Origin: Streptosporangiaceae bacterium
Lineage (GTDB): Bacteria; Actinomycetota; Actinomycetes; Streptosporangiales; Streptosporangiaceae
Reading direction: 5' to 3'
NCBI GenBank assembly: GCA_030040415.1
Contig: JASHTT010000237.1
Location: 1 to 13,675 of the forward strand
Length of the DNA: 13,675 nt
Made by a program: the position numbers and the translations under genes. Below the pieces are notes generated by a model that ran no database searches, had not been told where the DNA came from, and worked only from the letters and a program-made list of their open reading frames with translations. This document shows, in pieces, positions 7,961 through 13,675 of this stretch (within the stretch, counting starts at the first letter, position 1; each line of letters starts with the position of its first letter).

Positions 7961-8719
7961 ATGGGTCGGCTCGACGACAAGGCCGCCGTGATCACCGGCG
8001 GGGAAAGCGGCATCGGGCTCGCGACGGCGCGGCTGTTCGTCGCCGAGGGCGCGCGCGTGCACCTCGCCGGGCTGCGCGGCGACCTGCTCGAGTCAGCGGC
8101 CGGCGAACTCGGCGACTCCGCGAGCTGGAGCGTCACGGACGTGACCGACGAGGATCAGGTAGCAGCGGCGATGGCGCAGGCCACGCACCGCTTCGGTCCG
8201 CTCGATGTGCTGTTCAGCAACGCCGGCATAGCCGGACCCGTCGGCGTGCCGATCACGAAGTACCCGACGCAGGACTTCCGGCGCGTGCTTGACGTGCACA
8301 TCCTGGGCGCGTTCCTGGTGCTCAAGCATGGTCTTCCGGTCATGCGCGACGGCGGCAGCGTGATCATTAACTCCAGCGTGGTCGGCCTGACCTCTGACTT
8401 CGGCATCGCCGGCTACGCCACCGCCAAGCACGGCCAAGTCGGCTTGATGCGGACCGCGGCGAAGGAGGCGGCATCCCGCGGGATCCGGGTGAACACGATC
8501 CACCCCGGGCCGACCGACACCCAGTTTCAGCGGGACATCGAGGTCACCGCGACAGGCGCCGCGCCGGACGAGGCCGCCCGGCTATTCGAGACGAGGATCC
8601 CGCTCGCCCGCCACGCGAGCCCGGAGGAGATCGCCAGGTCCGTCCTGTACCTCGCCAGCGGGGACAGCGAGTTCGTCACCGGCATCACGCTGCCCGTCGA
8701 TGGCGGCTTCGGAATCTGA
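7961..8719 (+). CDS. Classical short-chain dehydrogenase/reductase
   Basis: NAD(P)-dependent oxidoreductase of the classical SDR family, 252 residues. Visible motifs: cofactor glycine motif TGGESGIG (12-19), D60 in the VTDVTD segment for adenine contact, NAG (87-89), active-site S139, Y152 and K156 (YATAK), then HPGP (181-184) and the C-terminal PVDGGF. All catalytic residues are intact. A strong AGAGGA lies 6 bases before ATG 7961. The gene sits 30 bases after the rhamnosidase and is probably in its operon. L-rhamnose 1-dehydrogenase and the later keto-acid dehydrogenase of the non-phosphorylating rhamnose pathway are both SDRs, so a role in rhamnose oxidation is plausible, but the sequence does not prove the substrate. 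Other hydroxy-sugar or alcohol substrates are possible. Confidence 0.9.
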   Translation: MGRLDDKAAVITGGESGIGLATARLFVAEGARVHLAGLRGDLLESAAGELGDSASWSVTDVTDEDQVAAAMAQATHRFGPLDVLFSNAGIAGPVGVPITKYPTQDFRRVLDVHILGAFLVLKHGLPVMRDGGSVIINSSVVGLTSDFGIAGYATAKHGQVGLMRTAAKEAASRGIRVNTIHPGPTDTQFQRDIEVTATGAAPDEAARLFETRIPLARHASPEEIARSVLYLASGDSEFVTGITLPVDGGFGI

Positions 8720-8725
8720 CACTTG

Positions 8726-8731
8726 TAGCGT
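8726..8731 (+). promoter_or_regulatory. Possible -10 box for leaderless aldo/keto reductase mRNA
   Basis: TAGCGT fits the actinobacterial -10 pattern TAnnnT and ends 7 bases before ATG 8739, the spacing expected for a leaderless transcript. No Shine-Dalgarno sequence is seen before that ATG, which agrees. No -35 box is evident, and the gene could also be read through from the SDR 19 bases upstream. Confidence 0.25.
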
Positions 8732-8738
8732 TCTGTCC

Positions 8739-9659
8739 ATGGCTATCAGCAAGCGCCGGCTCGGGCGCACCGGAACGGACGTGACGATCCTCAGCTACGG
8801 AGCGATGGAGCTGCGCGGCCAGCCGCGCGCACCCGCGCTCTCCGACGACGAAGCGGGCGCTTTGCTCAATGCCGTGCTGGACGCGGGCATCAACCTCATC
8901 GACACCTCCGTTGACTACGGCACGAGCGAGGAGCTGATCGGCAAGCACGTCGGCCATCGCCGCGACGAGTACTTCCTGGCGTCCAAGTGCGGCTGCCCGC
9001 TCAGCGCGCCCGCCGACGCGACGCCGCCGTATCAGCACGACTACAGCCCGGCCAACGTCCGGGCCGACGTCGAGCAGAGCCTGCGGCGGCTCGGCACCGA
9101 CCGGCTCGACCTCCTCCAGGTGCACATGTCGCCGAGCCGGGACCAGCTCGAGGCCGACGATACCGTGGCGACCCTGCAGGGCCTGCGCGACGAGGGCAAG
9201 GTGCGCTTCATCGGCATGTCCGGCATCCTGCCGCACCTGCCCGAGCACATCGCCATGGGCGTGTTCGACGTCTTCCAGATCCCGTACTCCGCGGTTCAGC
9301 GCGAGCACGAGGACCTGATAACCGCGGCCGCGGCGGCCGGCGCCGGCACCCTGATCCGCGGCGGCGCCGCACGCGGCGCCCCAGCGCTGGACAAGAACTG
9401 GCGCACCGGACCGCTCGGCCTCGCGCAGGGCGAAGGCCAGCGGCGATGGCAGACGGCCGAGATTGACGACCTGCTGGATGGCATGAGCCCGATGGAGTTC
9501 ACGCTGCGGTTCACGCTCAGCCACCCAGCGCTGTCGACCACGATCGTGGGCACCTCGAACATCGACCACCTGCACGGCAACGTTTCCATCGCCGAGAAGG
9601 GACCGCTGCCCGCCGACCTGTACGAGGCGGCCAGGGAGCGCCTGACGCCGGCTAGCTGA
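8739..9659 (+). CDS. Aldo/keto reductase
   Basis: NAD(P)H-dependent reductase of aldehydes, ketones or sugars (AKR superfamily), 306 residues with a TIM-barrel pattern. The N-terminus KRRLGRTGTDVTILSYGAM is typical. The catalytic tetrad is present: D55 and Y60 in IDTSVDYGTSE, K83 in ASKCG, and H129 in LLQVHMS. The cofactor region near the C-terminus (TTIVGTSNIDHL, 267-278) matches the family. ATG 8739 is chosen because the conserved region starts there; a longer frame from 8700 would overlap the SDR gene by 20 bases with no conserved residues. It is the last gene of the rhamnosidase run and overlaps the convergent hydroxyacid dehydrogenase by 8 bases. A role in reducing lactaldehyde or an aldose is conceivable from context only. 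Confidence 0.88.
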   Translation: MAISKRRLGRTGTDVTILSYGAMELRGQPRAPALSDDEAGALLNAVLDAGINLIDTSVDYGTSEELIGKHVGHRRDEYFLASKCGCPLSAPADATPPYQHDYSPANVRADVEQSLRRLGTDRLDLLQVHMSPSRDQLEADDTVATLQGLRDEGKVRFIGMSGILPHLPEHIAMGVFDVFQIPYSAVQREHEDLITAAAAAGAGTLIRGGAARGAPALDKNWRTGPLGLAQGEGQRRWQTAEIDDLLDGMSPMEFTLRFTLSHPALSTTIVGTSNIDHLHGNVSIAEKGPLPADLYEAARERLTPAS

Positions 9660-10614
9660 TCACGCGGACCGGCGAGCCAGCCAGAAACGCGGCGATGTCC
9701 TCCACGACCTGGCCGTACATCTGCCGGAAGCCGGGCTCGCTGACGTAGCCGAGGTGTGGCAGCAACACGACATTCGGCAGCCTGGTCAGTTCGTGGCCGG
9801 GCGGCATCGGCTCGGCGTCGTAGACGTCGAGCCCTGCCCCGGCGATCACGCCGTCCCGCAGCGCCGCGACGAGTGCCCGCTCGTTCACGATCGGCCCGCG
9901 CGAGGTGTTGATGAGCACGGCAGTCGGCTTCATCAGCGCGAGATCGGCGGCCTGGAACAGGCCGCGCGTGCGGTCACTCAGCACCAGGTGAATGGACAGG
10001 AAATCGGACTGCGACATCAACTCCGTCTTGCTGACCCGGCGCACGCCCACCGCCGTGGCCCGCTCCTCGGTGAGGTGCTCGCTCCAGGCAATCACGTCCA
10101 TGCCGAACGCGCGGGCGGGGCCGACCATGGCCGCGCCGAGATTGCCGAGCCCGGCGAGGCCCAGCGTCGCGCCCGCCAGGTTGGCGGGCAGGCCGAGCTG
10201 CCAGTGCCCCTCCCGGATGGCGCGGTCTTCCGCCACCACCCGCTTGCAGACGGCCAGCACCAGCGCCCACGCGACCTCGGCAGTGCTCGGCACGCCGGCG
10301 GCAGGAGCGCTGCCCGCGGTACCGCACACCAGCACGCCGCGCTCGGCGAGGTACCCGGTGTCCACCGAGGCGTTGCGCATACCCGTCGTGACCACCAGGC
10401 GCAGCCTGTCCAGGCGCTCGATGACGGGCCGGCGGAGCGCCGTGCGTTCCCGCATCAGCACGAGCACGTCAAACTCCGCGAGCGCCGCCGCGAGCGCGCC
10501 CTGGCCGATGGCCTCATGAAAGAACACGACCTGGACGTCTGGTCCCAGGGACGGCCAGTCGCCGAACTCGCTCGCGCGACGCTGGTAGTCGTCGAGCACT
10601 GCCACTTTCGTCAT
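9652..10614 (-). CDS. D-2-hydroxyacid dehydrogenase family protein
   Basis: NAD(P)-dependent oxidoreductase interconverting 2-hydroxy and 2-keto acids, 320 residues. The substrate-binding half has TTGMRNASVD (76-85). The Rossmann half has GLAGLGNLG (152-160; GxGxxG at 155-160). The catalytic residues are R239 in NTSRGPIV, E268 in DVYDAEP and H287 in LLPHLGY. ATG 10614 is preceded by an excellent GGAAGGA 5 bases upstream; a longer frame starting at 10653 ignores this. The start MTKVAVLDDYQ is typical of a broad 'D-2-hydroxyacid dehydrogenase' subfamily with poorly known substrates. It is transcribed away from the second SDR and toward the aldo/keto reductase. D-lactate, glyoxylate or a sugar-derived keto acid could be the substrate; the sequence does not decide. 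Confidence 0.9.
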   Translation of the reverse strand: MTKVAVLDDYQRRASEFGDWPSLGPDVQVVFFHEAIGQGALAAALAEFDVLVLMRERTALRRPVIERLDRLRLVVTTGMRNASVDTGYLAERGVLVCGTAGSAPAAGVPSTAEVAWALVLAVCKRVVAEDRAIREGHWQLGLPANLAGATLGLAGLGNLGAAMVGPARAFGMDVIAWSEHLTEERATAVGVRRVSKTELMSQSDFLSIHLVLSDRTRGLFQAADLALMKPTAVLINTSRGPIVNERALVAALRDGVIAGAGLDVYDAEPMPPGHELTRLPNVVLLPHLGYVSEPGFRQMYGQVVEDIAAFLAGSPVRVIS

Positions 10615-10701
10615 AGCCGTCCTTCCAGTCGCCGCCGCGAGTATGACTATCACGAGCCGCCGGCGTTATCCGGCCGGACCACCACGGCACGGAGGTTGAG
10701 A
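10615..10701. promoter_or_regulatory. Divergent promoter region, hydroxyacid dehydrogenase / SDR
   Basis: These 87 bases separate two divergent starts. They hold the ribosome binding sites of both genes: on the minus strand GGAAGGA (10625 to 10619), and on the plus strand GGAGG (10691-10695), 6 bases before GTG 10702. The only AT-rich patch, around 10640-10651, contains CATACT on the minus strand, a possible -10 box. On the plus strand GTTATC (about 10664-10669) is a weak -10 candidate. No -35 boxes or clear operator are seen. Confidence 0.35.
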
Positions 10702-11502
10702 GTGGATCTGCAGCTAGCGGGACGGCGCGCGCTCATCACCGGCGGCAGCCGCGGCATCGGCAAGGCGGCGGCCGCCGCGCTGCTCGCCGAGGGCGTGCAG
10801 GTGAGCATTGCGGCCCGGTCGCCCGACCGGCTCGCGCAGGCGGCCGCTGACCTTCGCGCCGGTACCGACACGCCGGTGCACGCGATCGAGGCCGACACCG
10901 GCGACGACGCGTCGGTACGCAGGATGGCCGACCGGGCACGCGAGCTGATGGGCGGGATCGACATCCTGGTCAACTGCGCGGCGACGCCGGGCGGTCAGGC
11001 AAGGCCGCCATCCCTCGCCGAGATAACCTCGGCCGACTTCTGGGCAGACGTGAACGTCAAGGTGATGGGCTACCTGCGGTGCGCGCAAGCGGTCGCGCCC
11101 GGGATGGTCGCGGCCGGCTGGGGTCGCATCATCAGTGTCAGCGGGCTCGCCGCCCGGAGCACCGGATCGACCATCGGCTCGATCCGCAACGTATCCGTGG
11201 CGGCGATGACCAAGAACCTCGCCGACGAGCTAGGCCGCAGCGGCGTCAACGTCACCGTGATCCACCCCGGCCTGACCCGCACGGAGGCCACGCCAGGTGT
11301 CGTGGCGGCCAGAGCCGCTGCCGCCGGGGTCGAGGCTGCCGAGATCGAGCGCCGGATGGCCGCGACGACCACCATCGGGCGCCTGGTCGATGCTGCGGAG
11401 ATCGCCACCGTGATCGCGTTCCTGGCCTCACCGCTCAGCGTGGCGATCAACGGCGAGGCCATCGCCTGCGGCGGCGGCGCACCCGGCGTGATCCACTACT
11501 AG
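10702..11502 (+). CDS. SDR-family protein lacking the YxxxK active site
   Basis: Short-chain dehydrogenase fold, 266 residues. The cofactor motif TGGSRGIG (13-20), D65 (EADTGDD), N118 and the active-site Ser (S147 in ISVSG) are present. Where Y and K of YxxxK should be, aligned on the conserved MTKNLADEL that follows, the sequence reads G159-S-I-R-N163, so both key residues are missing. The NAG motif is NCAA (91-94). HPGLTRTEA (188-196) and the C-terminal Gly-rich GEAIACGGGA are otherwise normal. GTG 10702 has GGAGG 6 bases upstream; a much longer frame from 9754 is antisense to the dehydrogenase gene and is rejected. It may use a different acid/base, or bind rather than reduce. Substrate unknown. 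Confidence 0.87.
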   Translation: MDLQLAGRRALITGGSRGIGKAAAAALLAEGVQVSIAARSPDRLAQAAADLRAGTDTPVHAIEADTGDDASVRRMADRARELMGGIDILVNCAATPGGQARPPSLAEITSADFWADVNVKVMGYLRCAQAVAPGMVAAGWGRIISVSGLAARSTGSTIGSIRNVSVAAMTKNLADELGRSGVNVTVIHPGLTRTEATPGVVAARAAAAGVEAAEIERRMAATTTIGRLVDAAEIATVIAFLASPLSVAINGEAIACGGGAPGVIHY

Positions 11503-11547
11503 CTGCCGCCCACTTCAGAGCAGGTGACGTAGAGGCAGGCAGGAGAC

Positions 11548-12525
11548 TTGACGGCCTTGTTGCGCGTGTCCCGGGCCCAGGCGGTGAACTACCGCCTCAC
11601 GGTCAACAACTTGTCCGGCCGGCTGCCGGCCGGGTCGTATGTGGCGGCCGCGTATGCCGGGCTGCAGGACACCGCCCCGCGCGACGCGCTGCTCGGCCTG
11701 CACGCCCGGGTCGCAGCCTGCGAACCGTCGGCGTGGGAGCATCCGGGGCTGATACAGACATACAGCCCGCGCCGGGCCGTCTACGTGCTGCCAGCCGACG
11801 ACTTCGGGGTCTTCACCATCGGCCGCCTGCCCCGTGACCCGGTGGCGCGGCAGGCCCTTGAAGATCGGGCTGAACAGGCCTGCAGCCAACTGGCCAGCCA
11901 GCCGCGGCCAGCCCCCGGGATGCCGGCTCATCGTGACGTGTGCGCGACGGGGAGGTTCGCGGTCCGGTGGACAACGAGCAGCATCGCAATCTGGGAGCAT
12001 CCTCGCCCGTCGATCGACACCGAAGCCGCGCGGCTCGAACTATGCCGTCGGCACGTCCACGCCTTCGGTCCGACAACACGCGCCGCGTTTGCCTGGTGGG
12101 CCGGTGTGTCGTCGCGCGACGCCAGGCACACCTTTGACGCACTCGCAGCCGAGCTGATGACCGTCGACTACGAGGGCCGCCAGGCATTGATCCTGGCAGC
12201 CGACGAAACGACGATGCGGACCGCGCAGCCGATGCGGGGCGTGCGCCTTCTCGTCGCATCGGACCTGCGGATCTTCGGGCAGGACCAGGCCGGGCTCTTC
12301 GTCGGCCCTGGCCTGCGCCGGCACACCCCGCTGGCTGACACGTTCCACCCGAATGGGCTCATGATCAACGGCAGCATCGGCGGATCGTGGGGCCGCCGCG
12401 CCGGGCGGGTGAGCGTCAAGGCGTCCGGACCGGTCCGCGCGGCCATCCGGGCTGCGATCCGCGACGAGGCCGAAAGCATGCCCATTCCCGGCGAGACCGT
12501 GACTATGTCGCTGGCCGAGCCCTGA
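11548..12525 (+). CDS. Winged-helix HTH_42 protein, AlkZ-like
   Basis: Resembles winged helix DNA-binding domain proteins (HTH_42), a family that includes the AlkZ DNA glycosylases that unhook crosslinked or alkylated bases. The product is 325 residues. Family features: the N-terminal GLQDTAPRDALLGLHARV (38-55); YSPRRAVYVLPADDF (72-86), matching the usual W(S)xRGTxHLVPA element; a central HAFGPTTRAAFAWWAG (171-186); and a C-terminal beta segment with FHPNGLMINGSIGGSW. Where AlkZ proteins carry Gln-x-Gln, this reads Q40-D41-T42. The start is uncertain: TTG 11548 has AGGAG only 2 bases away; TTG 11557 has it 11 bases away; GTG 11566 is also in frame. The gene lies 45 bases after the SDR. DNA repair is possible, but the motif change leaves catalysis in doubt. 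Confidence 0.7.
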   Translation: MTALLRVSRAQAVNYRLTVNNLSGRLPAGSYVAAAYAGLQDTAPRDALLGLHARVAACEPSAWEHPGLIQTYSPRRAVYVLPADDFGVFTIGRLPRDPVARQALEDRAEQACSQLASQPRPAPGMPAHRDVCATGRFAVRWTTSSIAIWEHPRPSIDTEAARLELCRRHVHAFGPTTRAAFAWWAGVSSRDARHTFDALAAELMTVDYEGRQALILAADETTMRTAQPMRGVRLLVASDLRIFGQDQAGLFVGPGLRRHTPLADTFHPNGLMINGSIGGSWGRRAGRVSVKASGPVRAAIRAAIRDEAESMPIPGETVTMSLAEP

Positions 12526-12550
12526 GGACGGGGCGCGCATGGCAAGGAGC

Positions 12551-12585
12551 TACTAATTCCTATTTAAAGTGATGCTATAACTGAG
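12551..12585 (+). promoter_or_regulatory. AT-rich patch, possible promoter of the membrane protein gene
   Basis: About 70 percent A+T over 35 bases in DNA of about 70 percent G+C, directly after the winged-helix gene. It contains TATAAC (12576-12581), a good -10 box. The hexamer 17 bases upstream (CTAATT) is a poor -35 box. If used, transcription would start near 12588 and leave a leader of about 170 bases before GTG 12762. The rest of the 12526-12761 gap holds two hairpins (next entries) and a ribosome binding site; I see no gene in it. Confidence 0.35.
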
Positions 12586-12634
12586 CGTCCGCGTGCACTC
12601 GCACCGACTGGGACAAATTATCCTGCGCCTAGGC

Positions 12635-12653
12635 TCTCGAGCGGGGCTCGGGA
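12635..12653 (+). terminator. Hairpin 1 in the gap before the membrane protein gene
   Basis: TCTCGAGC (12635-12642) pairs with GCTCGGGA (12646-12653) around a GGG loop: eight pairs, one of them G-U. There is no T-run. It lies 110 bases after the winged-helix stop codon, so it could end that transcript or fold in the leader of the next gene. Confidence 0.4.
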
Positions 12654-12665
12654 AGCGTCCCGCAG

Positions 12666-12685
12666 GAACGCGCGACGGCGCGTTC
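12666..12685 (+). terminator. Hairpin 2 in the gap before the membrane protein gene
   Basis: GAACGCGC (12666-12673) and GCGCGTTC (12678-12685) form a perfect 8-bp stem around the 4-base loop GACG. It stands 12 bases after hairpin 1. There is no T-run. The pair may act as a terminator of the upstream unit or as leader structure; the sequence alone does not decide. Confidence 0.4.
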
Positions 12686-12749
12686 GCGTCTAACCAGCAC
12701 GGTTCGTGCCCCGGGGGAAGGCGGCAGCGCGGGTCGGGCACCCTTACTC

Positions 12750-12756
12750 GGAGAGG
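12750..12756 (+). promoter_or_regulatory. Ribosome binding site deciding the membrane protein start
   Basis: GGAGAGG lies 5 bases before GTG 12762 and favours this start over ATG 12810, which has no comparable site. The choice adds a 16-residue N-terminal stretch. Confidence 0.65.
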
Positions 12757-12761
12757 ACCTT

Positions 12762-13675
12762 GTGCACCATCGTGATGTTGCGGCTCCTGCGGCTCGCTCG
12801 GACGTGGTGATGTCCGGGCAACCTGAGCCTGGCGGTCAGGCCCCGGACAGCCAGGCAGCATCCGGCCAGGCCCAGGCCAGCCCCGCGACAGCTGGCCCCG
12901 CGACGGCCGGTACCGGCGTGCTGACATTGCCCAGGTTCGCCGGCCTTGGACCGGTCACGATCCGCCGCCGCGTGCCACCCCCGGCCCTGCAGGGGTTGCT
13001 GGCGTTCGTGCTGTACCTCGCCGCGTGGCTGGACCGCACGCTGCCGCTGCTGACGCACCTGACCCGGCCGATACTTAACCAGACGAGTCAGGACCCCAAT
13101 TTCTACGTGTGGAGCCTGCGCTGGTGGCCCTACGCGATCGCGCACGGGCTCAACCCGATGTACAGCCACCAGATCGGCGCTCCGGCCGGGTTCGACCTGG
13201 CATGGGCGACCACCATCGGCTCGGTGGCCGTGCTCGTCATCCCGCTCACCGCTGCCGTTGGCCCGCTGGTGACGTTCAACCTGCTTGTCGTGCTGGCCCC
13301 GCCGCTGTCGGCGTGGATCGCTTTCGTGCTGTGCCGCAGGGTCACCCGCCGGTTCTGGCCATCCCTGGTCGGCGGGGCGGTCTTCGGGTTCTCCGCGTAT
13401 GAGCTGAATCACATCGCGGCAGGCCAGTTCAACCTGACGTTTGGCATGCTGCTGCCACTCATGGCCTACCTCGTCGTGGTGTGGCGGGAGGGCCAGCTCG
13501 GATCGCGTGCCTTCGTTGCCCTGCTAGCTGTCGCGATGACGCTCCAGGTCTACCTGTTCCTCGAGACCTTCGCCGAGATGGTGGTGGTCTGGATCGTCGC
13601 ACTGGTGCTCGGCTTCCTGCTGGCCGGACGGCCCGGCCGGGCAGAGCTGATCAAGCTCGGCAAGCTCGTGGGAGT
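12762..13675 (+). CDS. Polytopic membrane protein, GT-C-like, 3' end outside window
   Basis: The open frame runs off the window, giving 304 residues without a stop. Residues 17-57 are low-complexity Gly/Ala/Gln/Ser/Pro and probably cytoplasmic. Hydrophobic segments follow at about 74-90, 152-168, 172-190, 201-213, 224-241, 249-266 and 270-288. The first outside loop holds QTSQDPNFYVWSLRWWPYAI (107-126) and HGLNP; an Asp there, followed by an aromatic W-rich stretch, recalls the first-loop acidic residue of GT-C glycosyltransferases. The pattern resembles large actinobacterial membrane proteins usually left as hypothetical or tentative glycosyltransferases. GTG 12762 is chosen for its GGAGAGG site. 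It is probably a separate unit from the upstream genes. A lipid-linked sugar transferase is a guess; the membrane topology is solid. Confidence 0.75.
   Translation, partial: MHHRDVAAPAARSDVVMSGQPEPGGQAPDSQAASGQAQASPATAGPATAGTGVLTLPRFAGLGPVTIRRRVPPPALQGLLAFVLYLAAWLDRTLPLLTHLTRPILNQTSQDPNFYVWSLRWWPYAIAHGLNPMYSHQIGAPAGFDLAWATTIGSVAVLVIPLTAAVGPLVTFNLLVVLAPPLSAWIAFVLCRRVTRRFWPSLVGGAVFGFSAYELNHIAAGQFNLTFGMLLPLMAYLVVVWREGQLGSRAFVALLAVAMTLQVYLFLETFAEMVVVWIVALVLGFLLAGRPGRAELIKLGKLVG

Noticed and set aside
9646..9674. CGCCGG/CCGGCG inverted repeat at the convergent gene overlap
   Set aside because: It has only six pairs and a 17-base loop within coding DNA of very high GC, so it is expected by chance and too weak to call a terminator.
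9754..10701. Upstream extension of the second SDR frame
   Set aside because: It lies opposite the hydroxyacid dehydrogenase, and the SDR has a strong ribosome site at GTG 10702. Similar GC-driven extensions before lutC, lutB and the thioesterase were rejected for the same reason.
10961..11502. Second SDR considered as a pseudogene
   Set aside because: Despite the missing Tyr and Lys, the frame is full length, has a strong ribosome site and keeps the other SDR motifs, so it is annotated as a functional gene with an atypical active site.
12526..12761. tRNA, small RNA gene or att site in the gap before the membrane protein
   Set aside because: No cloverleaf, no TTCRA-type T-arm motif with a matching acceptor stem, and no direct repeats were seen. 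Only the AT-rich patch and two hairpins are supported.

Overview
This is a high-GC (roughly 70 percent) bacterial window with GTG and TTG starts, genes joined by 4-base start/stop overlaps, and protein families typical of actinomycetes: a Tat-exported phospholipase C, an actinobacterial acyl-ACP thioesterase, and a winged-helix HTH_42 protein. I infer an actinomycete with an accessory sugar-catabolic locus. The genus cannot be told from the sequence.

Left part (1-2276). A secreted phospholipase C gene points right and meets an acyl-ACP thioesterase gene pointing left. Between them is a perfect 15-bp inverted repeat that probably terminates both. The thioesterase carries a roughly 34-residue Gly/Pro-rich insert.

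Centre-left (2330-5222, minus strand). lutA, lutB and lutC form a tightly overlapping operon (ATGA and GTGA junctions) for oxidation of L-lactate to pyruvate. The thioesterase follows lutC after 53 bases and may be co-transcribed.

Centre (5258-9659, plus strand). Only 35 bases from lutA, a cytoplasmic-type GH78 alpha-L-rhamnosidase runs the other way, followed by a classical SDR and an aldo/keto reductase. A hairpin in the 30-base rhamnosidase-SDR gap would mask the SDR ribosome binding site. L-lactate, or L-lactaldehyde that is oxidised to it, is an end product of known L-rhamnose pathways. A divergent lutABC/rhamnosidase arrangement is therefore biochemically coherent: release of rhamnose, oxidation or reduction of intermediates, then recovery of lactate as pyruvate. 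This is inference. No transporter, regulator, lactonase, dehydratase or aldolase is visible here.

Right part (9652-13675). A D-2-hydroxyacid dehydrogenase (minus strand) overlaps the aldo/keto reductase tail to tail by 8 bases. It is divergent from a second SDR that has lost the Tyr and Lys of the YxxxK active site. Next come a winged-helix AlkZ-like protein with a degenerate catalytic motif, a 236-base gap with a strikingly AT-rich patch and two hairpins, and the start of a polytopic membrane protein that runs off the window.

I found no tRNA, rRNA, CRISPR array or transposase.
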